From contig CAJAQB010000010.1 in the NCBI GenBank assembly GCA_903943975.1, positions 1 through 41,038 of the forward strand: a stretch of 41,038 nucleotides of DNA, given 5' to 3'. This document shows, in pieces, positions 23,082 to 31,183 of this stretch (positions within the stretch are counted from its first letter, which is position 1; every line of letters begins with the position of its first letter). The notes under the pieces were generated by a model. That model worked only from the letters and a program-made list of their open reading frames with translations. It did no database searches and was not told the origin of the DNA. Made by a program: the position numbers and the translations under genes. The DNA comes from Synechococcus lacustris (GTDB lineage: Bacteria; Cyanobacteriota; Cyanobacteriia; PCC-6307; Cyanobiaceae).

Positions 23082-23792
23082 GACTTGCAAGAGAAAGTGC
23101 AAGAGAAACTCGCCTGCTTCTGGGCTTTCAAGGGTTCTGTGCCGGCCAGCTGCGCCCGTAGGTGGTCGCTGGGTCCGGAAGCTGGTCATTGATCTGCCGG
23201 AGGCAGCTCGGAACTTTCTCTTTCATCTCTTGCAGTTGATCGCTCAAGAAGAAGACGCCTCAGGCTCAGGAGGACGGAGCCACCCGGCGGCGGGGATGCA
23301 GGGTGTCACGCGGCGCAAGGGCGGGCAAGTCGGCTTCGCCGACCCTTGCGCTCGCGTGAGTTTGATCTCCCCTCGCCGCCGCCGGGATGGGTGTGCTCAG
23401 GTCACGCCTGCCCGGCGCCTCTCCCGCGGCTGCGGTGGACAGGAGGCGCAGTGGCAGGGTGTTTCCTCGCGCGGCTGCGCGGGCATCGAGGGGGGCATTG
23501 TCATCATTGAAAGGATCAACTCAGGGCGGTTGCGAATCAGACAGCCAGAAGGGGCACCTCCAGCATGAGCTTGGGCAGATGCCTTTTGCAGCAGTCCTTT
23601 AGCCTGCCCATTAGTGCCTTTGTACTGGTAGAATAAGGGTCACGCCAAAGGCCCCGAGCCCATTGCCTGCGGCAACGTCATCCCCTGATCTCGCCATCAC
23701 GGCCGCATATGCCTGAGCGGCCTTGATGCCCCGATCAGTTGTCATCCACGGCAACTGATTCCATGGCTCTTTGTATGTCATCGAGGCCCGTA
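23082..23792. other. non-coding stretch between tRNA-Pro and the Rad52 module
   Basis: About 700 bp with no frame that looks protein-coding. It contains a tandem-like pair of TGCAAGAGAAA units near 23085-23110, a strong bulged hairpin at 23313-23351 (GCGCAAGG...GTCGGC-TTC-GCCGAC CCTTGCGC) and, at 23728-23739, the second copy of the 12-mer from the tRNA 3' end. Open frames here are Arg/Gly/Ala-rich and look like GC-driven chance. Confidence 0.5.
23313..23351. repeat. strong inverted repeat (hairpin)
   Basis: Outer arms GCGCAAGG and CCTTGCGC and inner arms GTCGGC and GCCGAC around a 3-nt TTC loop, with an 8-nt bulge on the 5' side. No T-run follows, so it is not an ordinary terminator. Confidence 0.75.
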
Positions 23793-24260
23793 ATGGGCCC
23801 CGGTCGCTCCCTTGTGATCGCGGCCGGCGGAGGCCGTGATCTGGCCTGGCCCCATCAGCGCGTTGCCGCTGAGCTGCTGGCCCGCAGCGGCGGCCGGCTG
23901 GTCCATCTGTTGCTCCACGGCGGAGCCCGCGGAGCCGATGCCGCCATCGCCCGCGCGGCCCATCAGCTGGGCTGGTCGGCGCTGGTCATGCCCGCCGAAT
24001 GGCGGCGCCATGGCCGGGCCGCCGGTCCGATTCGCAATCGGGAACTCCTCGAGCTGGCCGTTGCCCGGGCTGAGGCCCACACCTCCCCAGGTGTCTCCAC
24101 CTCCGTGCTGGTGGTGGCCTTCCCCGGTGGGTCCGGCACGGCCTCGCTGGTGAGAGAAGCCCGCCGCTTGGCCTCCCGCTCCCCGGTGCCGATCGCCGTG
24201 GTGGAAGTCAGCCACTCAGCAGGCCGTTGGGCCGATCCCGCTCCTGCCACTTGCCCCTGA
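23793..24260 (+). CDS. DUF2493 (SLOG-like Rossmann) protein
   Basis: About 155 residues from ATG 23793. The signature blocks are 'SLVIAAGGGRDLAWP', 'LLLHGGARGADAAIARAA', 'VMPAEWRRHGRAAGPIRNRE' and 'VVAFPGGSGTASLVREAR'. These are the DUF2493/YspA blocks of the SLOG superfamily, proposed to bind nucleotide-derived ligands; members are often carried by phages and plasmids. Longer in-frame starts exist (TTG 23739, ATG 23763, ATG 23775), but 23793 has a GAGG 6 nt upstream and sits just before the first strand. It is followed by the Gp157-like gene on the same strand. Confidence 0.8.
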   Translation: MGPGRSLVIAAGGGRDLAWPHQRVAAELLARSGGRLVHLLLHGGARGADAAIARAAHQLGWSALVMPAEWRRHGRAAGPIRNRELLELAVARAEAHTSPGVSTSVLVVAFPGGSGTASLVREARRLASRSPVPIAVVEVSHSAGRWADPAPATCP

Positions 24261-24309
24261 AGCCTTCCCCGGCGGTTGGCGCCTCCGCTCCCATTCCCTT
24301 ATCACCGTC

Positions 24310-24930
24310 ATGCCCGTTCTTACCCCCACCCCCACCGCTCTTGCCGGGGCTGCTGCCAAAGCCGCCGGCCCGGCCTGCTCTCTCCAGCGCACCGGCTCGC
24401 TCTGGCAGCTGGGCATCAAGGCCCAGGAGCTCACCACCTCCATCAGCCAACTGGCCGAGCAGCTGCAGAGCGATGACGACGACAGCCGCAGCCAGGCCCT
24501 CGCTGAGCTGGAGGCCGCCCTGATGGCAGAGGAGGGCAACAAGCAGGCCCTGGCCGCCAAGGCCGATGCCACCTGCTGGGTGATCGAGCACCTCCGCGGC
24601 CAGGCCGCCTACCGCCAGCAGCAGGCCAAGCGCCTCACGGAACTCTCCAGGTCCGATGCAGGCCGGGCCGACGCCCTGGAGGAATCACTCGTTCTGGTCC
24701 TCACCCGGTTACAGCCGGCAGCTACTCGCTTCTCCTTCCCCAATCACGAGCTCACAAGCCGCAGATCCCAGTCCGTCGAGATCGATGACGAGCAGGCCCT
24801 GGCTCCCGAGTGGCTGACGGTGAAAACCACCACCCAGCCCGACAAGGCCGCCATCAAGCAGGCCCTCAAGGCCGGCCAGCAGATCCCCGGCGTCCAGCTC
24901 CTCTCCCACCGCAGCTGGCGCATCACCTGA
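24310..24930 (+). CDS. Gp157-like siphovirus protein
   Basis: 206 residues. An N-terminal Ala/Pro/Thr-rich segment precedes a long, Gln/Ala/Leu-rich helical region with 'ELTTSISQLAEQLQSDDDDS', 'EEGNKQALAAKADATCWVIE' and 'RLTELSRSDAGRADALEESL'. The C-terminal part reads 'SQSVEIDDEQALAPEWLTVK', 'PDKAAIKQALKAGQQIPGVQ' and 'LLSHRSWRI'. The order (long coiled coil, K-x-D..., beta pair, 'DK..IK..LK.G..I.G') is that of the phage Gp157 family, associated with phage DNA recombination/replication cassettes. The gene lies two genes before a Rad52-family protein. Confidence 0.78.
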   Translation: MPVLTPTPTALAGAAAKAAGPACSLQRTGSLWQLGIKAQELTTSISQLAEQLQSDDDDSRSQALAELEAALMAEEGNKQALAAKADATCWVIEHLRGQAAYRQQQAKRLTELSRSDAGRADALEESLVLVLTRLQPAATRFSFPNHELTSRRSQSVEIDDEQALAPEWLTVKTTTQPDKAAIKQALKAGQQIPGVQLLSHRSWRIT

Positions 24931-25041
24931 GGGGGTGGGCAGAGCCCCTCGATTGGGGTCCGCTGCAGGGGCGGGCCCAGGGCATCCAGTCAGCGCCATC
25001 ACCAACCAGGCCATCTCCAACATCTGCACCTCACCAGAGCC

Positions 25042-25254
25042 ATGGATCTCTCCAGCTACGGCAGCACCACCGCGAAAACCACCCCCACCAGCCCCCGGCC
25101 CAGCGGCCACATCTGGTCCACACGCCTGGCCAGCTGGGTGGTGCCGATCGGCCGGCGCCCAGGGCGGCGCCCTTCTGCCGATCACATCTTCTGCAGCGAT
25201 CCGCCCTGCTGGGTGCTGATCGAGGCCCTGCCAGCCGGCAGCCCCGCCAGCTGA
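25042..25254 (+). CDS. small protein inside the Rad52 module (70 aa)
   Basis: A 70-codon frame from ATG 25042 to TGA, same strand, between the Gp157-like and Rad52-like genes. A polar Ser/Thr/Pro N-terminus is followed by 'GHIWSTRLASWVVPIGRRPG' and 'HIFCSDPPCWVLIEALPAG', which look like two beta-hairpins. Unknown family. Its regular spacing within the module supports it being real. Confidence 0.5.
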   Translation: MDLSSYGSTTAKTTPTSPRPSGHIWSTRLASWVVPIGRRPGRRPSADHIFCSDPPCWVLIEALPAGSPAS

Positions 25255-25290
25255 CTCCCATCGCCTGTTCCCACTCTGCCCAACAATGCC

Positions 25291-26202
25291 ATGACCACGA
25301 CAACCACCATCGACCGCTCTGTCGCTCAGGCGTCAGCCCTCACGGCAGAGCAGGTCGCTGCCCTGGCGGCACCCCTGAGTCGCGCCAACGTCAAGCAGCG
25401 CGAGCAGGGCCGCGCCAAGGTCAGCTACCTGGAGGGGTGGCAGGTGATCGCCGAAGCGAACCGGATCTTCGGGTTCGATGGCTGGCAGCGCGAGACGGTT
25501 GCGCTGCGGTGCGTCTCCCAGGCGGAACGGCGCATCGGCCGTGAGCCGAGCAAGCCCTCCGATCCACCGCAACGCGACGGCTGGGGCGTCACCTACATCG
25601 CCCGGGTGCGGGTGGTCGTCGGCGCGATCGTGCGCGAGGGCAGCGGTGCCGGCCACGGCATCGATATCGACCTGGGCCAGGCCCATGAATCCGCCCTCAA
25701 GGAGGCGGAAACCGATGCCATGAAACGGGCGCTGATGACCTTCGGGAACCCGTTCGGGCTCGCGCTCTATGACAAGCAGCAGCGGCAGGTCACCTCAAGC
25801 GTCACCGGGGCCTCCTCACGTGGGGACAGCACCGAGCGCCCCTCCAACGGGACCACCTCCAGCACCGCTGCAGGGAACGGCCCGTTGCGGCGTTCAGTGA
25901 CTGGCAACGGCCACGCTCTCAACCACCAGCCTGCGGGCTTGCCCTCCACTACTGCTGCGACGGAGGGCGTCGCCGCAGCCCCCGAGGGCGCGGCCCTGCT
26001 GCCCCTCGATGGCGCCACGATCCGCCAGATTCACGCCACCATCCGCAGCCTTCCCCAGCCCCAGCTGGAGGGATTCACCAAGGCCTTCCGCAAGCGGTTT
26101 CAAGTCCCGGAGGAGGCCAGCTCGATCGCGGATCGCATTACCCAGAAGCAACACCACGACTGGATCGAGGCCTTCCTGGTGCAGCACCTGACCGTTGCCT
26201 GA
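25291..26202 (+). CDS. Rad52-family single-strand annealing protein
   Basis: 303 residues. The N-terminal domain carries Rad52/Rad22 hallmarks: 'VSYLEGWQVIAEANRIFGFD', 'GWQRETVALRCVSQ', 'VTYIARVRVVVG', 'GSGAGHGIDIDLGQAHESA' and 'LKEAETDAMKRALMTFGNPF'. A low-complexity linker rich in Ser, Thr and Gly (about 175-225) leads to a C-terminal domain of about 70 residues ('TIRQIHATIRSLPQPQLEGF', 'ITQKQHHDWIEAFLVQ') that is not part of the annealing fold. Such proteins anneal complementary single strands, typically for phage or plasmid recombination. Neighbouring phage-type genes support that role. No exonuclease is next to it. Confidence 0.85.
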   Translation: MTTTTTIDRSVAQASALTAEQVAALAAPLSRANVKQREQGRAKVSYLEGWQVIAEANRIFGFDGWQRETVALRCVSQAERRIGREPSKPSDPPQRDGWGVTYIARVRVVVGAIVREGSGAGHGIDIDLGQAHESALKEAETDAMKRALMTFGNPFGLALYDKQQRQVTSSVTGASSRGDSTERPSNGTTSSTAAGNGPLRRSVTGNGHALNHQPAGLPSTTAATEGVAAAPEGAALLPLDGATIRQIHATIRSLPQPQLEGFTKAFRKRFQVPEEASSIADRITQKQHHDWIEAFLVQHLTVA

Positions 26203-26272
26203 GATCCAGTCATCCGGCAGCTCAGGTAGGAGGTGCTGCCTACCATTCATGAGTCCGGCCGCCCTGAGGGCC

Positions 26273-26515
26273 ATGACCACGCAAACCGATCTGGGCTGGG
26301 CAGGCTGCAGTGCTGTGGAGCGTGATCCTCAGCGCGTGAGCGGCGCCTGGGTGTTCCGCGGTACCCGGATTCCAGTGGCGGCTCTGTTTGAAAACCTGGA
26401 AGACGGCGTCTCCTTGGCTGAATTCGTCGAACTGTTCCCAGGGGTAAGCCTTGAGCAGTCCCGGCTGGTCCTGGAGCACGCTGCTCGGAGCACCGCAGCT
26501 GCCGCACTGGCTTGA
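26273..26515 (+). CDS. DUF433 antitoxin-like protein
   Basis: 80 residues. 'VERDPQRVSGAWVFRGTRIP' and 'VAALFENLEDGVSLAEFVEL' are the DUF433 core (a helix-turn-helix-like fold), and 'FPGVSLEQSRLVLEHA' closes it. DUF433 proteins are the usual antitoxin partner of DUF5615 PIN-like proteins. Its TGA stop is immediately followed by the GTG start of that partner, so the two are translationally coupled. Start ATG 26273 is chosen because the family begins close to the 'DP.v.gG.p.frGTRi' block. Confidence 0.82.
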   Translation: MTTQTDLGWAGCSAVERDPQRVSGAWVFRGTRIPVAALFENLEDGVSLAEFVELFPGVSLEQSRLVLEHAARSTAAAALA

Positions 26516-26836
26516 GTGCGGATCCTGTTTGACCAGGGGACACCCGTTCCTCTTCGCCGTTCATTGACCGGCCATGTGATTGCCACGGCTTATGAGCTGG
26601 GTTGGTCGACCGTCACCAATGGCGAACTGATTCGCTTGGCGGAGCAGGAGGACTACGAGCTCCTGATCACCACCGATACCAACCTGCGTTATCAGCAGAA
26701 TCTGAGCGGGCGCAGCATCGCGATCCTGGTGCTGACAACAACCAGCTGGCCGCGGATTCGCCAGGTCACAGGCGAGCTCCAGGCAGCGGTCGCTGCCATC
26801 GAAAGCGGCGGCTACGAGGAACTGTTCATTCCCTGA
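26516..26836 (+). CDS. DUF5615 PIN-like toxin
   Basis: 106 residues from GTG 26516. 'MRILFDQGTPVPLRRSLTGH' gives the first acidic site, 'ATAYELGWSTVTNGELIRLA' and 'EDYELLITTDTNLRYQQNL' the central blocks with the DTN/DxN signature, and 'AILVLTTTSWPRIR' the closing strand. This is the DUF5615 (Mut7-C/PIN-like) family, paired with DUF433. A role as RNase toxin is inferred from the pairing. The acidic residues expected in the family are present. Confidence 0.82.
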   Translation: MRILFDQGTPVPLRRSLTGHVIATAYELGWSTVTNGELIRLAEQEDYELLITTDTNLRYQQNLSGRSIAILVLTTTSWPRIRQVTGELQAAVAAIESGGYEELFIP

Positions 26837-26841
26837 ACACC

Positions 26842-27036
26842 TCACCGCTGCAGCAGCCAGCGCAGCAGCGACAGGCCGATGATCAGGCCGATGCCGGTGT
26901 TCCACAGCAGGGAGGGCCGCTGGGAGAGGCGTTGCAGCCAGCGCGGCATTCGATCGCCCCAGTGCTCCAGGGCCAGCACCGCCAGCACCAGCAGGACCAC
27001 GGGGAGTCCGATGGCCAGCACCAGCTCACGCAGCAT
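26842..27036 (-). CDS. small two-helix membrane protein (64 aa)
   Basis: ATG 27036 gives 'MLRELVLAIGLPVVLLVLAV' followed by 'LALEHWGDRMPRWLQRLSQ', then 'LLWNTGIGLIIGLSLLRWLL'. Two clear membrane helices separated by a basic amphipathic loop. The upstream extension in the same frame (to 27309) is compositionally different and is rejected. Function unknown. Convergent with the DUF5615 gene; the stop codons are 5 bp apart. Confidence 0.55.
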   Translation of the reverse strand: MLRELVLAIGLPVVLLVLAVLALEHWGDRMPRWLQRLSQRPSLLWNTGIGLIIGLSLLRWLLQR

Positions 27037-27643
27037 TCCATCGTTCCCCTCTATCGGCACCGTACCCAGCTGGATCCAGAGCGACAGCCGGTTGGCGGCC
27101 CTGACCTGAGGGTGCGAATCCACCCGCTGAGCCGTCAGCGCTGACTCGCGAGCCAACCCCTCCAAGTGGCGACGGCGAGGCCTGCGGGTCCTTGCGCCGA
27201 ACAGGCCGCAAGAGTGGTACGGGAAGCGGTACTCCTGGAAGCCGCTGCAGCCTGAAAAGAGGCGTACTTTGGAGTTGAGGGGAGGCCCGGTAGCCAACCC
27301 GACCCTCACCCTCCAAGAGAGTCCGGCCAGGGATCACCCGAGCCGGTGCGCAAAACGGAGGTACGCCCAACATGCGAGGCATCAACCGTGAACTTGATGG
27401 CGCAGCGCGAACGCCATCCCGTAACCGCAGAGAGCGATATGCCAGTTCTGTTCCCCGCGTGTTCAAATCCCGGGCTGCATAACCCGGGCCCGGATCACAG
27501 CCGAGAAGGTCAAGCCCCGAGCAACTCTTCCCGGAGACGTGATCCCATCCCTTACCTGCCAGGCCCCAGACAGGTCATGCGTGAACAACAGACACCCGAC
27601 CGGCAGTTCTTGGTGTGAGGACGTGACCGCCGCAACCGGTGCT
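27037..27643 (+). other. hairpin-rich region without a convincing gene
   Basis: About 600 bp with several strong inverted repeats. 27269-27316 pairs TTGGAG and TGAGGG with CCCTCA and CTCCAA around a GC-rich loop; 27396-27418 pairs GATGGCG with CGCCATC; 27469-27488 has CCCGGG twice. The stretch ends at a good terminator. One 36-codon frame (27371-27481, 'MRGINRELDGAARTPSRNRR' onward) follows a GGAGG motif at 10 nt and may be a small basic peptide. I find no hallmark of tmRNA, RNase P RNA, SRP RNA or a group II intron. A structured non-coding RNA is possible. Confidence 0.4.
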
Positions 27644-27671
27644 AAGGCGCCCCCCACGGGGCGCCTTTCTG
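27644..27671 (+). terminator. rho-independent terminator
   Basis: A perfect 10-bp stem AAGGCGCCCC / GGGGCGCCTT around a CCAC loop, followed by TCTGTT. It closes the hairpin-rich region and is best read on the plus strand; no annotated gene ends just before it. Confidence 0.75.
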
Positions 27672-27676
27672 TTGGG

Positions 27677-27925
27677 GTGACAATCACCAGGCCACCTCTG
27701 CGCTCTTCTGACCTCATCCCGATCACCCCTGCAGATCCGCCCTATGGGGCGGCCGACTGGCCGGCGCTGTGGGCGCTGCTGGAGCCGGTGTTCCGCGCTG
27801 GCGAAACCTTCCCCCACGACCCGGCCATCACGGAGGCCGAGGCCCGGGTGGCGTGGGTGGAGCAGAGCCAGGCGGTGATGGCGGCTGTCGATCCGGCCGG
27901 GGCCGTGGTGGACACGTATGTATAA
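27677..27925 (+). pseudogene. GNAT acetyltransferase, truncated after the N-terminal part
   Basis: From GTG 27677 the frame gives 'ITPADPPYGAADWPALWALL' and 'EPVFRAGETFPHDPAITEAE', then 'WVEQSQAVMAAVDPAGAVV', the typical opening of a GNAT N-acetyltransferase of the phosphinothricin-acetyltransferase-like kind. The protein should continue with a 'GTYYL.PN' strand and the acetyl-CoA loop; instead it becomes 'DTYV' and stops. The break at about 27910 looks like a rearrangement junction. Confidence 0.65.
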
Positions 27926-28127
27926 GGCTACTAAGGAAGCCAGATACACAGGCAGAGAGTCAGGCTCGGCAGACAAGTTGTGCTCAGGGGTATGGCACTT
28001 GCTTTTCATTGGGCTTCTCCTCTCCAAGTCTGACCGCCACCATCCTTGATGAGATGAAGGGAATGGATGTGTGCAGGAGAGGACTATGGCGACCGGTGGT
28101 GGCATCAGTGTGATGAACGGGGGTCAT

Positions 28128-29129
28128 CTATTCGGCAGACACCTTGCCGCGGAATGCGATGTAATTGTAGATGTTGTAGAAGAGCATGATCGGAATCAAT
28201 ACGCCGATGAAGGTGAGCATGAACACCTGCGACGTCACCGATGCCGAAGCTTGAAAGATCGTGACTGATGGCGGAATCACCGCCGGGAACACCATCACGC
28301 CCAGCCCCGCGAAGCTGAGGATGAACAGCAGCACGGTATAAACGAAAGGCCACACGTCCTGCTGCAGCGCCAGGCTGCGGAACAGCTGCACGATCAGGGT
28401 GACTCCGAGCAGCGGCAACACCACGAAGAAGGGCAGGAAGGCGGGGTCGAACAGGCGCTGCCGCAGCGTTTCCGACGCGAACGGTGCTGTGAAGGTGATC
28501 AGCAGGGCCCCGCCCAGGGTGGTGGCAGCCGCTAGGCGGGCCGTGCGCACGTGCAACCGCTGCAGCTCACCACTGGTTTTGAGGATCAAGTAGGTGGAGC
28601 CGATCAGTACGTAGCCCTGGATGAGCGTGAGCGCCACCACCAGGCTGCTGGGGTTCACCCAGATCCAGGCGGAGCCTGTGAAGTGGCCTGCGGCATCGGT
28701 GGGGATGCCAGAAAGCACCGTGCCCAGACAGATGCCCTGGGAGCCAGCGGCCAGCAAACTGCCGATGCCGAACATCAGGTTCCAGGGCCGCTTGTTGGTG
28801 GCGTTCTCGCGAAACTCGAAGGCCACCGCCCGCAGGATCAGGCCGAGGATCATCAGATAAATGGGCCCGTAGAGCGCCTTGAGGATGGTGCCGTAGGCCA
28901 GCGGGAAAGCCCCGAACAGAGCACCGCCCATCAGCACCAGCCAGGTTTCGTTGGCATCCCAGACGTTGCCGAGGCTGGTCATCAGGATCGTGCGCTGATC
29001 TTCCCCCGGCGAGGTGAGCGAGAGGATGCCCACCCCCAGATCGAAGCCGTCGAGAATCACATAGAGGAGCAGGAACAGGGCCAGGATCACGAACCAGACC
29101 GTGGGCATGAACAGCTCGAGGAAGTCCAT
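28128..29129 (-). CDS. cydB: cytochrome bd-type (CIO-like) quinol oxidase subunit II
   Basis: 333 residues with about eight membrane helices. Start ATG 29129 gives 'MDFLELFMPTVWFVILALFL' and the invariant 'YVILDGFDLGVGILSLTSPG', then 'SLGNVWDANETWLVLMGGAL', 'RAVAFEFRENATNKRPWNLM' and 'SSLVVALTLIQGYVLIGSTY'. This is the second subunit of the bd-family terminal oxidase, which takes electrons from quinol to oxygen without proton pumping. It begins 2 bp after the cydA stop on the same strand. A frame continuing upstream to 29384 is antisense-like and is not used. Confidence 0.95.
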   Translation of the reverse strand: MDFLELFMPTVWFVILALFLLLYVILDGFDLGVGILSLTSPGEDQRTILMTSLGNVWDANETWLVLMGGALFGAFPLAYGTILKALYGPIYLMILGLILRAVAFEFRENATNKRPWNLMFGIGSLLAAGSQGICLGTVLSGIPTDAAGHFTGSAWIWVNPSSLVVALTLIQGYVLIGSTYLILKTSGELQRLHVRTARLAAATTLGGALLITFTAPFASETLRQRLFDPAFLPFFVVLPLLGVTLIVQLFRSLALQQDVWPFVYTVLLFILSFAGLGVMVFPAVIPPSVTIFQASASVTSQVFMLTFIGVLIPIMLFYNIYNYIAFRGKVSAE

Positions 29130-29131
29130 GC

Positions 29132-30553
29132 TCAGGCCCCCGGAGCGGGGAGGGTGGCCGCGGCGGGAGCGGCGCCTGAACCTCTGCCGCCCGGCGGCTC
29201 GAGCGTGAGATTCGGCCCCTTGGCGATGATCCGCGCACCGAAATAGAGCGCGAACACCAGCAGCACGCTGTAGAGCACCGCGAAGGTGCTGAGGCTGGTG
29301 ATCACCTCGCCCACCGGCAGCACCGAGGCAGCATCGGCTGTGCGCAGCTGGCCATACACCGTCCAGGGCTGGCGCCCGACGCAACGCACTACCCAGCCCG
29401 CTTCAATCGCCAGGTAGCCGGCCGGGGCGGAGAGGATCCAGGCCCAGCTGAACCAGGGCCAGCGGACAAAACTCTCGGCGCTCAAACCACCACGCCACCA
29501 GAGCAGCAGGCTGAGGACCGAGAGCGCCGCCGCCGCCATGCCGATGGCGATCATCACCCTGAAGGCGTAGAAGAGCAGCCCAACCATGTGGGGACGCTGG
29601 TCGGCGGGCCAGCTGTTGAGCCCCCGCACAGGCTTGCTGAGTTGCGGTCGCGTCTCCAGGATCCAGCTGAGGGCCCCTGGCACACTCAGCTTCCAGCGGT
29701 TGCTGCCGGTGGCTTCATCCGGAACGGCCACCAAGGTCCAGGCCGGCGATGTTCCAGCCGGCTCATCCTCCCAGATGGCCTCGATCGCCGCCAGTTTCGT
29801 GGGCTGGCGCTCAGCCACCTGCACACCGCTTTCATGACCGGCCAGGATCTGGAGCGGCGCTACCGCGAGCAGAATCACCAACGCCAGCTTGAAGGAGAAC
29901 TGGAAAAACTCCGGGGCCTTCTGCCGCATCAGCGACCAAGCACTGATGGCGGCCACCACGAGCATGGAGGTTTCCACCGTGGCAAGCGACATGTGGATGA
30001 CACTCTTCACCATGAATGGATTGTTGATGGCGGAGAAATAGTTCTGAACGTGAAAATGGCCGTCACTGAAGGTGCCGCCGGCGGGAGTCTGCAGCCAGGA
30101 GTTGGCGCTGAGGATCCAGAACACCGAGAGGTTGGCGCCGAAGGCCACCATCACGGTGGAGAGGAAATGAATCACCGGCGGCACCTTCTGCCAGCCGAAC
30201 AACATGATTCCAAGGAAGCCAGCTTCAAGCATGAAGGCCATGGCGCCTTCAAAGCCGAGCACAGAGCCAAAGAAATCACCGGCGAACTCAGACAAGGGTG
30301 CCCAGTTGGTGCCGAACTGGAACTCCATCGGCAGCCCAGAGGCCACGCCGATGCCGAAATTGAGCACATAGAGTTTCGCCCAGAAGCGGGCCTGGCGGTA
30401 ATAAAGGGGGTTGCGTGTGCGCAGCCAGAACGCTTCCAGTACCACCAGGTAGATCGCCAGGCCGGTGGAAAGAACCGGCCAAAGCATGTGGAAGATCGCT
30501 GTCAGGGCGAATTGCAAACGTGACAGAGTTACGACATCAAGTGTGGCCATCAT
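29132..30553 (-). CDS. cydA: cytochrome bd-type (CIO-like) quinol oxidase subunit I
   Basis: 473 residues. 'LQFALTAIFHMLWPVLSTGL' carries the heme histidine near residue 22, 'KSVIHMSLATVETSML' the second histidine region, 'AGHESGVQVAERQPTKLAAI' the start of the quinol-binding loop, and 'FYAFRVMIAIGM' the methionine ligand region. 'GRQPWTVYGQLRTADA' is the conserved signature near the C-terminus. The Q-loop is short, as in cyanide-insensitive oxidases and most cyanobacterial CydA. It provides an alternative respiratory/photoprotective electron sink. ATG 30550 is an equally good start. No cydX-like gene is seen. Confidence 0.95.
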   Translation of the reverse strand: MMATLDVVTLSRLQFALTAIFHMLWPVLSTGLAIYLVVLEAFWLRTRNPLYYRQARFWAKLYVLNFGIGVASGLPMEFQFGTNWAPLSEFAGDFFGSVLGFEGAMAFMLEAGFLGIMLFGWQKVPPVIHFLSTVMVAFGANLSVFWILSANSWLQTPAGGTFSDGHFHVQNYFSAINNPFMVKSVIHMSLATVETSMLVVAAISAWSLMRQKAPEFFQFSFKLALVILLAVAPLQILAGHESGVQVAERQPTKLAAIEAIWEDEPAGTSPAWTLVAVPDEATGSNRWKLSVPGALSWILETRPQLSKPVRGLNSWPADQRPHMVGLLFYAFRVMIAIGMAAAALSVLSLLLWWRGGLSAESFVRWPWFSWAWILSAPAGYLAIEAGWVVRCVGRQPWTVYGQLRTADAASVLPVGEVITSLSTFAVLYSVLLVFALYFGARIIAKGPNLTLEPPGGRGSGAAPAAATLPAPGA

Positions 30554-31183
30554 CGATCGCGGCCCACCAGTAGAGGTCCAAAGTAAGCCGAAAAGATGCC
30601 ACTCACTATTGACGAGGAAGGTGGATTTAGTCTTGCGTGGGCGCTAGTCAATGCGGATTGTGCTTTCTTTTCTTCCAGAAACGGTGACTCAGGCATGGTA
30701 GCCGCTGTCGATTTACTTTTTCTATCTTCCTCCTCTTGATGGCACCACAGCGCGACATGTCTTGAGATCAATACCAGTTTTCTCCGCGGCCACTCTGCGG
30801 TGCTGATTCATTGCTCATTCCAGATGAGCGATCGGATTTTACATCGACGAACGTTGCCGCCAAGGTAGACGTGAGCGCCCCATTTCCGTTGCCACGGAAA
30901 GTGGGTTCCAGCCCAGGTTTCGCTGGTGGCTGTCCTGTTCTCACGCAACATCAGCTGCAATCAGGCCGGAAACTGGTTGGTCACGGCGGTCTGGCTGCTG
31001 GGGGCGCTCCAGCACACGGTCAGTGCGAGGAGTGGCAGATTTCTGCTTGAAGGCAGAGAGGCCAGGTGACGAAACGACCCGCCCTGGCGAGGCTCTTTCG
31101 CGTTGGTTGTGAACGGCCGCTGGATCCCGGACTGGATGGCGAGGTTGGGCAGCGCGACGCGATTGGCGGGCAGCGGGAACGGC
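30554..31183. other. intergenic region between cydA and cbiX
   Basis: About 630 bp. The part next to cydA (30554-30800) is AT-richer and should contain the cydAB promoter on the minus strand. The rest shows only weak open frames of unnatural composition. I see no gene, no clear terminator after cbiX and no recognisable repeat. Confidence 0.5.

Noticed and set aside
22833-23189. Minus-strand open frame across tRNA-Pro containing 'RIRTCDLVLPKHPRYQ'
   Set aside because: This is the well-known spurious protein produced by translating the antisense of a tRNA gene; the tRNA cloverleaf explains it.
27037-27671. tmRNA, RNase P RNA, SRP RNA, group II intron or retron
   Set aside because: No tag reading frame, no GAGGAAAGTCCGGGC-like or GGTCAGGTCCGGAAGGAAGC-like block, no domain V pattern and no reverse transcriptase are visible.
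28128-29384. Longer CydB starting upstream of 29129
   Set aside because: The extra N-terminus is an alternative frame of cydA and lacks the conserved CydB beginning.
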